Part shown: positions 1-8,236 of the stretch, one piece after another
Layout: every line of letters begins with the position of its first letter
How positions within the stretch are numbered: position 1 is the first letter of the stretch
The notes under the pieces: generated by a model
Databases searched by the model: none
Seen by the model: the letters and a program-made list of their open reading frames with translations, nothing else
Told to the model about the DNA's origin: nothing
Translations under genes and position numbers: made by a program
Assembly: GCA_023129325.1 (NCBI GenBank)
Contig: JAGMCI010000011.1
Span: 62,001-126,000 of the forward strand
Direction: 5' to 3'
Source: Caldifarciminota bacterium
GTDB taxonomy: Bacteria > Hydrothermota > UBA3073 > JACQXS01 > JAGMCI01
DNA length: 64,000 bases

Positions 1-438
1 CGTATGGCTGATGTTTTAAGAGATTATAGAAGAAAGAATTTAACATTCCCTGAACCAAATGTAAATACAGACTCCCTTTTTCATCCTTATTTTATAGAGA
101 CAACGATGAGTGGTGAGCAAATAGACCGCTGGGAAGCTACTTTATCTTGGTTTTCGTCCAGTCCAGTGTATAAGACTAAAGACCCAACTACAAGTTTTAT
201 GCTTGAGGCAAAAGTCAATAATAAAGAGCGCACTTCTCTCGCCTGTTGGGTTCAGGTTGAAAATCAGTGGGGCAAGATATTAAGTTCTTTTTCAAGTCCA
301 TTGATTTATACCACTCCGGATTCTCTTCGGACTTATTTTATAAAAGCAAGAGCAAAAGACAGTGGCAAAACTTGGATAACAGACCGTCCACCAATTGCCA
401 AGACCCGTCTGCCGTCTGTCGGGCAGAAAGGAGGCTAA
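1..438 (+). CDS. C-terminal part of an unrecognised protein (5' end outside window)
   Basis: The frame is open to the first base of the window, so the in-frame ATG at 4 is probably internal and this is the end of a longer protein. About 145 residues are visible. They are rich in Ser, Thr and aromatic residues in alternating patterns, which suggests a beta-sandwich (Ig or fibronectin-like) domain, but I recognise no family. The last residues (TRLPSVGQKGG) are encoded by a remnant of the GC-rich palindromic repeat at about 404-427, so the natural C-terminus has probably been altered. The stop codon abuts the ATG of the next gene, and the AAAGGAGG inside this tail serves as that gene's ribosome binding site. 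Confidence 0.5.
   Translation, partial: RMADVLRDYRRKNLTFPEPNVNTDSLFHPYFIETTMSGEQIDRWEATLSWFSSSPVYKTKDPTTSFMLEAKVNNKERTSLACWVQVENQWGKILSSFSSPLIYTTPDSLRTYFIKARAKDSGKTWITDRPPIAKTRLPSVGQKGG
404..427. repeat. GC-rich palindromic element remnant (family C)
   Basis: The segment carries GTCTGCCGTCTGTCGGGCAG. It belongs to the CCCGCCT/GGCGGGC repeat family seen throughout the window and forms the last codons of the first gene. Confidence 0.5.
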
Positions 439-1611
439 ATGAGTAAATCCTTATATCTTACCCGCCTGCTATTCGTCGGGCAGGTATCTGTTTTGTGTCT
501 TATAATTAGTTGTGCACCACCACCCGGATTAGAGGAGAAACCAGAGGGCTCAAATGCCCAATTTAGCGAATCCAAAAAGCACTATAGTTTTTGTCGAGAG
601 TATCTTAAAAATAAGATGTGGGATGATGCAATTAAGAATTGCGAACTTGCTGTTCAGGAAAGCACCTCTTATGTTGATGCTTATGTGGGACTTGGATTAG
701 CTTATCGGGGAAAAAGGGAATATAATAAAATGGAAGAGACCTATGTTAAAATGATAGAAATTGCTCCACTTAAAGGTCATTATGCTTTAGGGCAACTTTA
801 TACTGAAGAAAGGAAATATGAAAAAGCTTTATCCCGTTATAAAGAAGCTCTGAAAGTAGATACAAGTTATGCTGATGCTTGGTATGGTATAGGGTATGTT
901 TATGAAAAAAGAGGCGACCTCTCGACTGCTATTAAGAATTACAAACATGCTTTAAAACTTGACCCTGAGAGTGAGAATATAAGATATAGTCTTGGAAAAG
1001 CATATATAGAGAGTGGAGAACATGAAAAGGGCATAGCCGAACTTAAAATTTTAATTGCTACTTATCCAGAAGACTTGGATATCAGAGCCGCACTTGGAAA
1101 AGCTTATTTGTCCTTAAAAGATTATAATAAAGCCAAACAGGAATTTAGTTATATCATCCAGCAATCTCTAACTGATGTTACAAATAGGCTGAATTTTGGC
1201 ATAACATGTGAGGGATTAAAGGATTATGAATCTGCTGTCCATATATATAAAGAAGCCATTTCTATAGATACGACAAACATTTCTTCGTATTGTCATTTGA
1301 TAAACCTTTACATAAAGTTGAAGGACCCGGCTAAAGCTCTTAAATATCTGAATAAAGCTCGCCAAATAAATCCGAAGAGCCAAATCCTTTACTGTCTTTT
1401 TGGAGATATTCATATTTTAAGCGGAGATAAGCTATTCAATAAAAAGGAATTTGATGCCTCTATATCAAAATATAATAAAGCAATCAAAGAGTATAAGCTT
1501 GCTATTCAAGGGGAAGAAGCTGAATGGGTCTCTTATGCCCAAAAGGCTATAAAAATGGCAAAGGCTAAAATTAAAAATGCAGAAGAAGAAGCCTTCTGGC
1601 ACCGTAAATAA
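439..1611 (+). CDS. TPR-repeat lipoprotein
   Basis: Predicted lipoprotein of 390 residues. A hydrophobic signal ends in IISC with the lipidated Cys at residue 25, followed by tandem tetratricopeptide repeats of 34 residues from about residue 45 to the end (for example AWYGIGYVYEKRGDLSTAI). TPR arrays act as protein-binding scaffolds. An outer-membrane or periplasmic assembly role is plausible but not shown. The signal peptide contains a family C palindromic element (461-484) encoding TRLLFVGQ. The start follows AAAGGAGG directly after the preceding stop. The 3' end overlaps the HNH gene by 35 bases. A second TPR lipoprotein of similar design lies at 59336-60364. Confidence 0.85.
   Translation: MSKSLYLTRLLFVGQVSVLCLIISCAPPPGLEEKPEGSNAQFSESKKHYSFCREYLKNKMWDDAIKNCELAVQESTSYVDAYVGLGLAYRGKREYNKMEETYVKMIEIAPLKGHYALGQLYTEERKYEKALSRYKEALKVDTSYADAWYGIGYVYEKRGDLSTAIKNYKHALKLDPESENIRYSLGKAYIESGEHEKGIAELKILIATYPEDLDIRAALGKAYLSLKDYNKAKQEFSYIIQQSLTDVTNRLNFGITCEGLKDYESAVHIYKEAISIDTTNISSYCHLINLYIKLKDPAKALKYLNKARQINPKSQILYCLFGDIHILSGDKLFNKKEFDASISKYNKAIKEYKLAIQGEEAEWVSYAQKAIKMAKAKIKNAEEEAFWHRK
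461..484. repeat. Palindromic element (family C) inside a signal peptide
   Basis: CCCGCCTGCT followed by a TCGGGCAGG arm lies in frame within the signal peptide of the TPR lipoprotein. Confidence 0.55.
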
Positions 1612-2104
1612 AGCGTGTCTTGTTTTAAACCAGAACTATGAACCTCTTTCAATAACTCGTGTTAAGAGAGCTTTTTGCCTTATTTATCTCGGGAAGGCTG
1701 AAGTAGTTGAGCCTTACTCTTTTAAAATTCACTCCATCTCTACCTCTTTTGTTGCTCCATCGGTTTTAAGATTGCTCTATTTTATTCATGTAAAAAGGCC
1801 AAGCCTTCCACTCACCAAACGCAATATTTTAAAACGCGATAATTATACCTGTCAGTATTGTGGCGCCCAGAATGTTTCTATGACCACAGACCATATAATC
1901 CCTAAAAAACTTGGTGGTGAGGATAGCTGGGAAAATATGGTCTGTGCCTGTGTTAGATGTAATAATAAAAAAGGAGACAGCACTCTGGAAAAAGCAGGGC
2001 TGAAACTAATCAAGCGTCCCAAAAAGCCACATTTCTTTTTTATCATCCATAATTTGGTGACAATCCCTGACACCAGATGGAGACAATACCTGTTTATAGA
2101 TTAA
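1577..2104 (+). CDS. HNH endonuclease family protein
   Basis: Predicted HNH nuclease of 175 residues. The C-terminal half holds the fold: a CQYCG zinc knuckle, then TTDHIIPKKLGGEDSW with the catalytic DH, then CVRCNNKKGD with the second CxxC pair and the final N/K motif. The N-terminal 80 residues (NQNYEPLSI, ARRAF-like segment) match stand-alone HNH proteins found in many bacteria, so this is probably a housekeeping nuclease of unknown substrate and not a homing enzyme. The ATG at 1577 lies inside the end of the TPR gene. No other in-frame start is present before the conserved NQNYEPL segment, so the overlap is probably real. Confidence 0.85.
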   Translation: MQKKKPSGTVNKACLVLNQNYEPLSITRVKRAFCLIYLGKAEVVEPYSFKIHSISTSFVAPSVLRLLYFIHVKRPSLPLTKRNILKRDNYTCQYCGAQNVSMTTDHIIPKKLGGEDSWENMVCACVRCNNKKGDSTLEKAGLKLIKRPKKPHFFFIIHNLVTIPDTRWRQYLFID

Positions 2105-2122
2105 TAGAAGTTTTTTACACAT

Positions 2123-2202
2123 TGTAGGCACAAATTCAATTTGTGCAAGCACGATTTTCATGCCCGAGGCAGATTCGCCTTTGGCGAAAAATCGTGCCTA
2201 CA
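2123..2202. repeat. Intergenic nested palindromic repeat (family D)
   Basis: The outer arms TGTAGGCAC and GTGCCTACA enclose a smaller AAATTCAATTT palindrome and a second inner pair, CACGATTTT/AAAATCGTG. A GC-rich GGCAGATTCGCC core sits in the middle. A related TGTAGGCACAAATT copy lies at 38888-38905 between thiE and the ThiD2-like gene. Confidence 0.6.
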
Positions 2203-2219
2203 ATTGATTTCACATGTAA

Positions 2220-3878
2220 ATGGGAATTCTTCTGATTATTCTGATTTTAAGTGCTCCTATTATAGTCGGGAATAAGTATTTCTCTTCTAAACTTATTTCA
2301 AAGACTTTAAAAGAAAAAAATCCTGAACATCTGCTTGATTTATACAAGACCAACGGCTTTCTTAAAGTAAAAATTAAGGTTATAGGAGATACAATTTTAA
2401 TTGAAGAAGGACCTCAATTTAGAATTGGAAGTATAAAACTTAAAGGTAATAAAATATTTAGAGACCAAGATATTTTACACCTGTTAAAAACTCAATCAAA
2501 TGAAGTTTTCAATGAAGTTGACTTTAAAAATGATATGGAAACAATTTTAACAAAATATGAAAATGTAGGTTATCCATATTGTAAAATAAAACCTTTTGAC
2601 TTTGAACTTAAGGCTGATTCTGCCCGCCGTCAGGTAGGCGTCGGGCAGGTGAATTTTGGACTTGAAATTATTGAGGGACCTCTTGTAAGGATAAGTGGTA
2701 TCAAAGTCCAGGGTAATAAAGTGACAAAAGATTATGTGATTTCAAGGGAGTTAAGAATTAAACAAGGCGATATTTTCAGTGAACATAGCCTTAAGGAAGC
2801 TGAGCTCAGGCTTCGTAAACTTAGGTTTCTTGAGTCTGGGGAAATAGACCTTGTTGAGATGCCCGCCTACCCCGCTCCGACCCCGTTTCGATGGAATCGG
2901 GATTCTTTCGGAACAAGCGAAACGGGACGGAGTCGGCAAGGCAGGAATGAACTTGAAGTCAAGGTAAAAGAAGGACTTATGAATCGTGTTGATGGAATTA
3001 TTGGCTACAGGAACCGTGAATTTATTGGACTGATTGACCTTGAGCTTCTTAATCTTTTTGGAACTGGAAGAGCCATTAAGGTTAGCTGGCAGAAGCTAAG
3101 CAAACTTTCAACTTTCTTTGAACTTGGATATGAAGAACCCTGGCTATTTGGCTCTCCAATTAATCTTGTTATCAATGGGACACACAGAGTAGAAGACACA
3201 GTTTATATCAAGAATACAGCTGAAATTTTATTTAAAGCCCCAATCACTTTATCCTTTATGATAAATGGTGGTTTATGTGGCAACTGGATAGAAAGTAGCG
3301 CAGGGGTTTATCCCCCGCATCATAGAGAGGAAGAATATAGAGGGGTATTGGGAATTGATTTTGATACTTATGGAAAATCAAGTATTCATTATAAAGTGAA
3401 GACTGAATATGATACTAATGGATTAGAAAGGATGATACTTAATCTTAATAATTATTTATCTGTTCCTCCTTCTCACTCAGGCGGGCAGGTCTTTTTATCT
3501 CTCAATTGGCAACAAATATTTCGCAAAGAAGTTCCTGAATATGAGTTCTTTAAACTCGGCGGTTCACGAACACTTCGTGGTTATTGGGAAGAAGAGTTCC
3601 AAGGAGCTAAAGTTGGCTGGTTGAATCTTGAATACAGACGATTTGTTGGGGGTGGGTCTTACTTCTTTCCATTTTACGACATTGGTTACATATCTTGCCT
3701 GCCTGCCCGACATCTGGCAGGCGGGTCGGCAGACAGGGATGGTGATATAAAACAAGGTTTTGGATTAGGGGTTGCTCTGAATTCACCCATAGGCGTAATT
3801 ACTCTCGCTTATGGACTTGTAAAAGGAGTCAGTTTTATGGAAGGCAAAATCCACCTCTCAATCTCCTCACGCTTCTGA
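2220..3878 (+). CDS. Omp85/BamA-like outer-membrane beta-barrel protein
   Basis: A protein of 552 residues with an N-terminal signal or membrane segment. Two or three POTRA-type modules follow (about residues 30-235; FRIGSIKLKGNKIF and VRISGIKVQGNKVT are the typical beta-alpha starts). A C-terminal barrel ends in Phe, as usual for outer-membrane proteins. The LGGSRTLRGYWE segment near residue 450 matches the conserved LRGY loop of Omp85 proteins. It is shorter than typical BamA (five POTRAs), so it may be a TamA-like or lineage-specific paralogue that inserts or exports outer-membrane proteins. Four palindromic repeat copies are inserted in frame, at 2621-2649, 2860-2945, 3476-3490 and 3695-3738, all in linker or loop positions. 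The gene is convergent with the Mrp-type ATPase gene. Confidence 0.85.
   Translation: MGILLIILILSAPIIVGNKYFSSKLISKTLKEKNPEHLLDLYKTNGFLKVKIKVIGDTILIEEGPQFRIGSIKLKGNKIFRDQDILHLLKTQSNEVFNEVDFKNDMETILTKYENVGYPYCKIKPFDFELKADSARRQVGVGQVNFGLEIIEGPLVRISGIKVQGNKVTKDYVISRELRIKQGDIFSEHSLKEAELRLRKLRFLESGEIDLVEMPAYPAPTPFRWNRDSFGTSETGRSRQGRNELEVKVKEGLMNRVDGIIGYRNREFIGLIDLELLNLFGTGRAIKVSWQKLSKLSTFFELGYEEPWLFGSPINLVINGTHRVEDTVYIKNTAEILFKAPITLSFMINGGLCGNWIESSAGVYPPHHREEEYRGVLGIDFDTYGKSSIHYKVKTEYDTNGLERMILNLNNYLSVPPSHSGGQVFLSLNWQQIFRKEVPEYEFFKLGGSRTLRGYWEEEFQGAKVGWLNLEYRRFVGGGSYFFPFYDIGYISCLPARHLAGGSADRDGDIKQGFGLGVALNSPIGVITLAYGLVKGVSFMEGKIHLSISSRF
2621..2649. repeat. In-frame palindromic element (family C) in the Omp85 gene
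   Basis: TGCCCGCCGT and GTCGGGCAGG arms encode SARRQVGVGQ between the two POTRA-like modules. Confidence 0.6.
2860..2945. repeat. In-frame nested palindromic element (family C) in the Omp85 gene
   Basis: About 86 bases made of nested inverted repeats. The outer GCCCGCCT...AGGCAGG pair surrounds CCGCTCCGACCCCGTTTCG paired with CGAAACGGGACGGAGTCGG, and a small ATGGAATCGGGATTC core lies at the centre. It encodes about 28 residues (PAYPAPTPFRWNRDSFG onwards) at the POTRA-barrel junction, and the frame stays open. Confidence 0.7.
3476..3490. repeat. Partial palindromic element (family C)
   Basis: CTCAGGCGGGCAGGT looks like one arm of the family C element. It encodes SGGQV in a barrel loop. Confidence 0.4.
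3695..3738. repeat. In-frame palindromic element (family C) in the Omp85 gene
   Basis: TTGCCTGCCTGCCCGACAT and TGGCAGGCGGGTCGGCAGAC arms encode CLPARHLAGGSADRDG in an extracellular-type loop near the end of the barrel. Confidence 0.65.
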
Positions 3879-3929
3879 TATCTTTAGCAATTATACTACT
3901 TTCTCCACAATTCTGTAAATCTGCAGTTA

Positions 3930-3955
3930 CCCCGCACTTATGCATAAGTGCGGGG
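3930..3955. repeat. CCCGCAC palindrome (family E) forming the end of the Mrp gene
   Basis: CCCCGCACTTATGC and GCATAAGTGCGGGG form a perfect inverted repeat. Read on the minus strand it gives the last residues (PRTYA) and the TAA stop of the ATPase gene. The same sequence recurs at 22601-22644. Confidence 0.75.
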
Positions 3956-4798
3956 CTGAATATTGTCACGAATTTTGGCTACTATTTCTTTAAATGCCTT
4001 GCTCGCCGACGAATCAGGGAAATTTTTAATAAATAAAGTACCACTATCAGAAGTCTCTACAATATTAACATCAATTGGAATTCTACCCAGAAAGGGGACA
4101 TTGAGTTCTTTGGCAGATTTTTCTCCTCCACCGACCTTAAAAAGATTTATCTCCTTTTTACAATATGGACATATAAAACCACTCATATTCTCCACAATGC
4201 CAAGGATAGGTATCTTGAGCTGTCTCAGGAAATTAACACACTTTCTTGAGTCTGAGAGGGCAATAGCTTGGGGGGTAGTAACGATAATGCCACCATTTAA
4301 TTCTGGTATAAGCTGGCAAATTGATAAAGGCTCATCACCAGTGCCAGGTGGAGAATCAACTATGAGATAATCAAGTTTTCCCCAGTTTACTTCACCAATA
4401 AATTGTTTCAATGCAATCCCTTTTAGTGGACCTCTCCAGATGACCGGCACATCAGGACTATTTAGCAATGAAGCCATTGAAAATGCCCATAAATTGGGTT
4501 TTACAAGCATAGGGGTTAAGCCCTCAGAAGTTGCTACTGGTTTTTTACCCTCAAATCCCATCATTTTTGCTATTGATGGACCATGAATGTCTGCATCCAG
4601 TATGCCTATCTTGGCGTTATCCTCACTGAGACAGGCAGCAAGGTTTACTGCTACAAAACTTTTGCCAACGCCACCTTTATTGGAAAGAACCAAGAGCTTG
4701 TGTTTTATCTTCTCCAAGTTTTTTTGAATCTTGTGGTTCAATTCAGCTTGCTGTCTTTGCCGTTCCTCGGCAGTATTTTTTTGTTTACTTGTATTCAT
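3938..4798 (-). CDS. Mrp/NBP35-family Fe-S cluster carrier P-loop ATPase
   Basis: Member of the Mrp/ApbC/NBP35 family, cytosolic P-loop NTPases that carry and transfer iron-sulfur clusters. Visible are the deviant Walker A motif KGGVGKS (residues 41-47), [18 protein letters not shown] (Walker B region) and a C-terminal CPYC pair that binds the shared cluster. I start it at 4798 (MNTSKQ), where AAGGAGATATT precedes the ATG. A start 60 bases upstream would overlap the radical-SAM gene more deeply. It overlaps that gene's stop by 14 bases. The C-terminus is supplied by a palindromic repeat. It is the most downstream gene of the large minus-strand cofactor cluster. Confidence 0.9.
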   Translation of the reverse strand: MNTSKQKNTAEERQRQQAELNHKIQKNLEKIKHKLLVLSNKGGVGKSFVAVNLAACLSEDNAKIGILDADIHGPSIAKMMGFEGKKPVATSEGLTPMLVKPNLWAFSMASLLNSPDVPVIWRGPLKGIALKQFIGEVNWGKLDYLIVDSPPGTGDEPLSICQLIPELNGGIIVTTPQAIALSDSRKCVNFLRQLKIPILGIVENMSGFICPYCKKEINLFKVGGGEKSAKELNVPFLGRIPIDVNIVETSDSGTLFIKNFPDSSASKAFKEIVAKIRDNIQPRTYA

Positions 4799-5726
4799 AA
4801 TATCTCCTTCCTCCATAATTATAGGTTTTAATTTTACTCTCTTTTTTAAGAATTTCAAGATATTTTATTACTTCATTTCTATGTATTCCTAAAGAGTCAG
4901 AAATATCGGATAAAGTGACAGGACGTCTTTTGACTAATTCAATAATTCTATTTTCCATAGCTATAGGGTATGCTTTTTGTAGCTTCTTTTTAAATTCAGG
5001 AATGATTTCACAATTTTCACCAAAGGCATTTTTAATTTTTTCCAATTCAATGGGAGTCAGGGGGGAAATGGATTTCTCAGTTGGAGGACGGATTACTGTA
5101 TTTAACTGCACTTTATCAAACCCTATTTCTGAAATAATTGACTTAAAATGCTCAATCTCTTGAGAAGAAGCATTAATTCCTTTAATAAGCATTATTTCAA
5201 GCCATATTTTGCCCTTAAATTCGTGCCTAAAATCCTTTAACCCAAGTATAATTTCATCAAAATTAAGCGAAGCGTGTGGACGATTTACAAGATTAAAAGT
5301 CTCCAAATCAGCAGCATCCAGTGATGGAATGACTAAATCAGCTGGAAGCAGCTCTTTTCTCACTGTTCTGTCATATAGCAAAGACCCATTGGTGAGAACT
5401 GCAAGAGGTATTTTTGTTAACTTTTTGATACCGAGTATGATTTCTCCAATAGCTGAATTAAGGGCTGGTTCACCAGAACCCGAGAGAGTAATATAATCAA
5501 TTTTTTGGTTCAGAGAAATTGCTTCCTTAACCTGTGGCAGAATGTTGTCCCTTTTAACATATTCTTTTCTCTCAATAGTTTGGTTAGTCGTCACCCCTAA
5601 TTGACAGTAAATACAGTCAAATGAACAAGTTTTATAAGGGACAAGGTCAACACCTAAAGAAAATCCAAGTCTTCTGGATGGAACAGGTCCGTAAATATAC
5701 TTTTGCATATCCTTAATTTCAGTCAC
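4785..5726 (-). CDS. Radical SAM protein with C-terminal winged-helix domain
   Basis: A 313-residue radical-SAM protein of the COG0731 type. [17 protein letters not shown] leads into the cluster motif CSFDCIYC (CX3CX2C), followed by SGSGEPAL, the SAM-binding GGE-like segment. The last 60 residues ([20 protein letters not shown]) form a winged helix-turn-helix, a combination common in anaerobes. The substrate is unknown. The relation to wyosine-base enzymes is distant, so no tRNA role is claimed. The start codon overlaps the Nudix gene stop (ATGA), and the end overlaps the Mrp gene, so the three are translationally coupled. Confidence 0.85.
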   Translation of the reverse strand: MTEIKDMQKYIYGPVPSRRLGFSLGVDLVPYKTCSFDCIYCQLGVTTNQTIERKEYVKRDNILPQVKEAISLNQKIDYITLSGSGEPALNSAIGEIILGIKKLTKIPLAVLTNGSLLYDRTVRKELLPADLVIPSLDAADLETFNLVNRPHASLNFDEIILGLKDFRHEFKGKIWLEIMLIKGINASSQEIEHFKSIISEIGFDKVQLNTVIRPPTEKSISPLTPIELEKIKNAFGENCEIIPEFKKKLQKAYPIAMENRIIELVKRRPVTLSDISDSLGIHRNEVIKYLEILKKESKIKTYNYGGRRYYEYK

Positions 5727-6292
5727 AGAAAAACAGAGAACTGAAGACAGAGAACAGAAGACAAAAATTCTGACTTCTGGCTTCTGACATCTGACTTCTG
5801 ATTTTTTATTATGTCTTTAATAATTTCTCTGTTACTGGAAAAGGGTATAAATGGTAATTTTTCAACTCCTATAAACTTCACTTCTACCGTATCGGTGCCT
5901 GGTAGGAGTTTCCCTTTTTCTATCTTCACCTCATAGGCAATAAGCAACACATTCTTGTAAATTTTTGTCTTCTGGCTATATACACCAATCAATCTTAAAA
6001 TCTTTCCCTTTAAACCAGTTTCCTCTTTTAATTCTCTTAAGCAAGCTTTTTCTGGAGTCTCATTTATTTCTATAAATCCTGATGGCAAAGCCCATCTTCC
6101 TTTATGAGGGCTGACTCCCCTTTTTATTAAAAGGATTTCATTTTTTGAGTTCTTGACCAATGCTACCACAGAAGGAAGCGGGTTCTCATAATTTATCCAG
6201 TTACATTTGGGACACACAAGCCTCTTACGGCCATCCATTTTAAGTGTTTTAAGTAAATGTTTGCATCTCGGACAATATTTAATATTGGTCAT
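5723..6292 (-). CDS. Nudix hydrolase with N-terminal zinc ribbon
   Basis: A zinc ribbon (CPRC, then CPKC; residues 7-30) precedes a Nudix domain. The Nudix box is complete: G, five residues, E, seven residues, REL, x, EETGL, around residues 67-90. NADH pyrophosphatases of the NudC group share this ribbon-plus-Nudix order, but the rest is short, so the substrate is open. The last 25 residues (SDVRSQKSEF onwards) are encoded by a degenerate tandem repeat of TCTGACTTCTG units at 5735-5810 and probably replaced the original tail. ATGA overlaps join it to the radical-SAM gene downstream and the membrane protein upstream. Confidence 0.85.
   Translation of the reverse strand: MTNIKYCPRCKHLLKTLKMDGRKRLVCPKCNWINYENPLPSVVALVKNSKNEILLIKRGVSPHKGRWALPSGFIEINETPEKACLRELKEETGLKGKILRLIGVYSQKTKIYKNVLLIAYEVKIEKGKLLPGTDTVEVKFIGVEKLPFIPFSSNREIIKDIIKNQKSDVRSQKSEFLSSVLCLQFSVFL
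5735..5810. repeat. Degenerate TCTGACTTCTG tandem repeat
   Basis: Units close to TTCTGACTTCTGGC and ACAGAGAACTGAAGACAG repeat here and encode the tail of the Nudix protein. Single units recur near 10428 and 22637. Confidence 0.55.
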
Positions 6293-6891
6293 TTTTCATT
6301 CTCCTTTATAAATGAAAGGGGAAACACTATGTCACTTGTGCAACAAGGAATCCAAACTCCAAGAAATAAAAACAAGAAGGTAATGGCAAACAAGGCTAAA
6401 TTTATTGTCCCACCTAACGCCATAATTATGTGAAACAGTGTTGCCCAGGTACTTAATAAGACATGTCCGGCATGGGGAAATTTAGTTCTGGGTCTAAAAT
6501 AAGCAATTGTAATACCCACGAATGCCAAAGGATTCACAAGCCACCATTTTTCAATAAAACCTATATGGATTCCTCTATTAGGTAAATTAAGTAAAGTTTC
6601 ACCAAGATAGGGAATTATTGAATCACTTAATGTGGCGATACCAATTGACCCAAAATAACCAATTAAGAGCAATCCCCAGAGTTTAGGCTTTTTTTTAATA
6701 TGAAGTTCATACATAGATGCAGTTACAAGTGCGCTCAGGAGAACATGAATTGGATGTAAAATATAAAAAATATTATATGAGACCTTAAAAGGAAGATTAC
6801 GAAAAACTATCATAATACCAATTCCCGTGAGAGCTCCAAAAGCAGTAAATGGAGCGTGACGCTTAAGTTCAATTATTATCTGTTTAAACAT
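6289..6891 (-). CDS. Multi-pass membrane protein, function unknown
   Basis: A 200-residue protein with about six hydrophobic segments. Histidines lie within or next to the segments (HAPFTAF, HPIHVLL, HAGHVLL, FHIIMAL), and two adjacent cysteines (PCC) lie near the end. I do not recognise the family with certainty. The histidine-bearing helices and the position between a NifX-type gene and a Nudix gene in a metal-cofactor cluster make a metal or small-molecule transporter a fair guess, no more. The stop overlaps the Nudix start (ATGA). Confidence 0.7.
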   Translation of the reverse strand: MFKQIIIELKRHAPFTAFGALTGIGIMIVFRNLPFKVSYNIFYILHPIHVLLSALVTASMYELHIKKKPKLWGLLLIGYFGSIGIATLSDSIIPYLGETLLNLPNRGIHIGFIEKWWLVNPLAFVGITIAYFRPRTKFPHAGHVLLSTWATLFHIIMALGGTINLALFAITFLFLFLGVWIPCCTSDIVFPLSFIKENEK

Positions 6892-6894
6892 TAT

Positions 6895-7260
6895 TTATTC
6901 GGTTTTATCCAAGCCATAGCCCTTGCCAAGTCCAGGCTTACATATATTTTCTCCTCCCTTAAGAGTTCCTTTAACCAATTTATCTATCACCTCATCTATA
7001 CTGCCGCTAATCCCGATAATAGGTTCAACTCCTTGCTCAGCAAATAATCCAGAAGCACGGTGCCCCATACCACCTGCAACAATACAATTTACTCCCATAT
7101 TGTGTAAAAATTGAGGTAAATACCCTGGGTGATGCCCGGGGTTATCAATAGTTTTTTTACTTACTAAATTACCATCTTCAATTTTTACAATGGTAAAAGA
7201 AGGACATCTTCCAAAATGTTGGGATACAAAATTACTATCTGTTGAAATTGCAATAATCAT
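6895..7260 (-). CDS. NifX/NifB-type dinitrogenase cofactor-domain protein
   Basis: A single-domain protein of 121 residues of the NifX family (MTH1175-like), an RNase H-like fold that binds Fe-Mo or other Fe-S cofactor intermediates in nitrogenase maturation. Family marks are the start IAISTDSNFVSQHFGRCPSF, the central NCIVAGGMGHRA and GVEPIIGISGSIDE. No nitrogenase genes are visible, and in such genomes these proteins sit beside Mrp and MinD-ferredoxin ATPases, as here. The likely role is handling of an Fe-S or other metal cofactor. A GGAGG motif precedes the ATG. It is one of three paralogues in the cluster. Confidence 0.88.
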   Translation of the reverse strand: MIIAISTDSNFVSQHFGRCPSFTIVKIEDGNLVSKKTIDNPGHHPGYLPQFLHNMGVNCIVAGGMGHRASGLFAEQGVEPIIGISGSIDEVIDKLVKGTLKGGENICKPGLGKGYGLDKTE

Positions 7261-7271
7261 TTTACCTCCTT

Positions 7272-8234
7272 TTAAAATTTTGGTTTTAAAACATTATTTT
7301 TAAGATTTTTAAACTTTAACCCTTGAAAAAAATTTCTTCTTGTAAGTTCTTGTTCAATGCGAGAGACAATTTCGCTTTTTGTAAGATTCCATTTTGGTGC
7401 AATTAGCATATCGTCTTCAAGAACCTCACCTACGAGTCGTTGAATAGTAATATTTGGCGGAAGCAGTTCAATTATATCAGAGACAAGCGGTATATACTCT
7501 TCAATAGAAAGAGTTTTGAATTCTTTCTTTTCAAAATCTTTTGCAAGGTTTGTACTTTTAATTACTTGAAGATGATGGATTTTAATTCCATCTATATCCA
7601 TTTTTGCTAATGTTTTTACTGTTTCAAGCATATCCTTTTTTGTCTCATCAGGCAAACCAAGAATAATGTGAACACAAATAAAGATATTTCTGTTCCGAGT
7701 TCTTTTAATTGCATCTTTAAATTGGGCAAAGTTATGTCCACGATTGATTCTTAATAGTGTTTTATTATGTATTGATTGCAACCCATACTCAAGCCATACC
7801 TGACATTTTTTTGCGTAACTCTCAATAAGGTCAAGCACCTCATCAGGCACGCAATCTGGCCTTGTGCCAATACAGAGTCCAACAATATCAGGGTCAAGTA
7901 GAGCTTCATCATAAACTTTTTTTAAAAATTTTACATCAGCATAAGTATTTGTATAGGGTTGAAAGTAAGCAAGAAATTTTGTGCTTTTTCTCTCAAGTAA
8001 TTTCTTTCCATATTGTATCTGGTCATAAACACTTGTCTTTGTTCTTCCTGTCTGCCGATAGGCAAGAAATGTTGGCAAACTAAAACTTTGAGCATTACAG
8101 TAAGTACAGCCACTATACCCTAATGTTCCGTCTCTTGTAGGGCAGGTAAAACCAGCGTCTATAGGTATTTTGTAAACCTTGAATCCAAATTTATCTTTCA
8201 AAAACTGACTAAATGAATAATATCTTTGGTTCAT
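7272..8234 (-). CDS. Radical SAM protein, YhcC/TIGR01212 family
   Basis: A 320-residue radical-SAM enzyme. RYYSFSQFLKDKFGFKVYKI and FTCPTRDGTLGYSGCTYC match the YhcC family, with three cluster cysteines in the CX13-14CX2C arrangement special to it. LEYGLQSIH and HIILGLPDETKKDM are further family blocks. The exact reaction in this family is unsettled. Around 8048-8066 a short CTGTCTGCCGATAGGCAAG palindrome encodes AYRQTGR just after the cluster motif, where relatives have no such residues, so it is a probable in-frame insertion. Confidence 0.88.
   Translation of the reverse strand: MNQRYYSFSQFLKDKFGFKVYKIPIDAGFTCPTRDGTLGYSGCTYCNAQSFSLPTFLAYRQTGRTKTSVYDQIQYGKKLLERKSTKFLAYFQPYTNTYADVKFLKKVYDEALLDPDIVGLCIGTRPDCVPDEVLDLIESYAKKCQVWLEYGLQSIHNKTLLRINRGHNFAQFKDAIKRTRNRNIFICVHIILGLPDETKKDMLETVKTLAKMDIDGIKIHHLQVIKSTNLAKDFEKKEFKTLSIEEYIPLVSDIIELLPPNITIQRLVGEVLEDDMLIAPKWNLTKSEIVSRIEQELTRRNFFQGLKFKNLKNNVLKPKF
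8048..8066. repeat. Short palindromic element (family C) in the radical-SAM gene
   Basis: CTGTCTGCCGATAGGCAAG lies in frame 20 residues after the cysteine motif. Confidence 0.4.
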
Positions 8235-8236
8235 TT

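Noticed and set aside
3005-3199. Antisense reading frames inside the Omp85 gene and other long genes
   Set aside because: They lack ribosome binding sites and recognisable domains, and they follow the codon pattern of the opposite strand; they are shadows.
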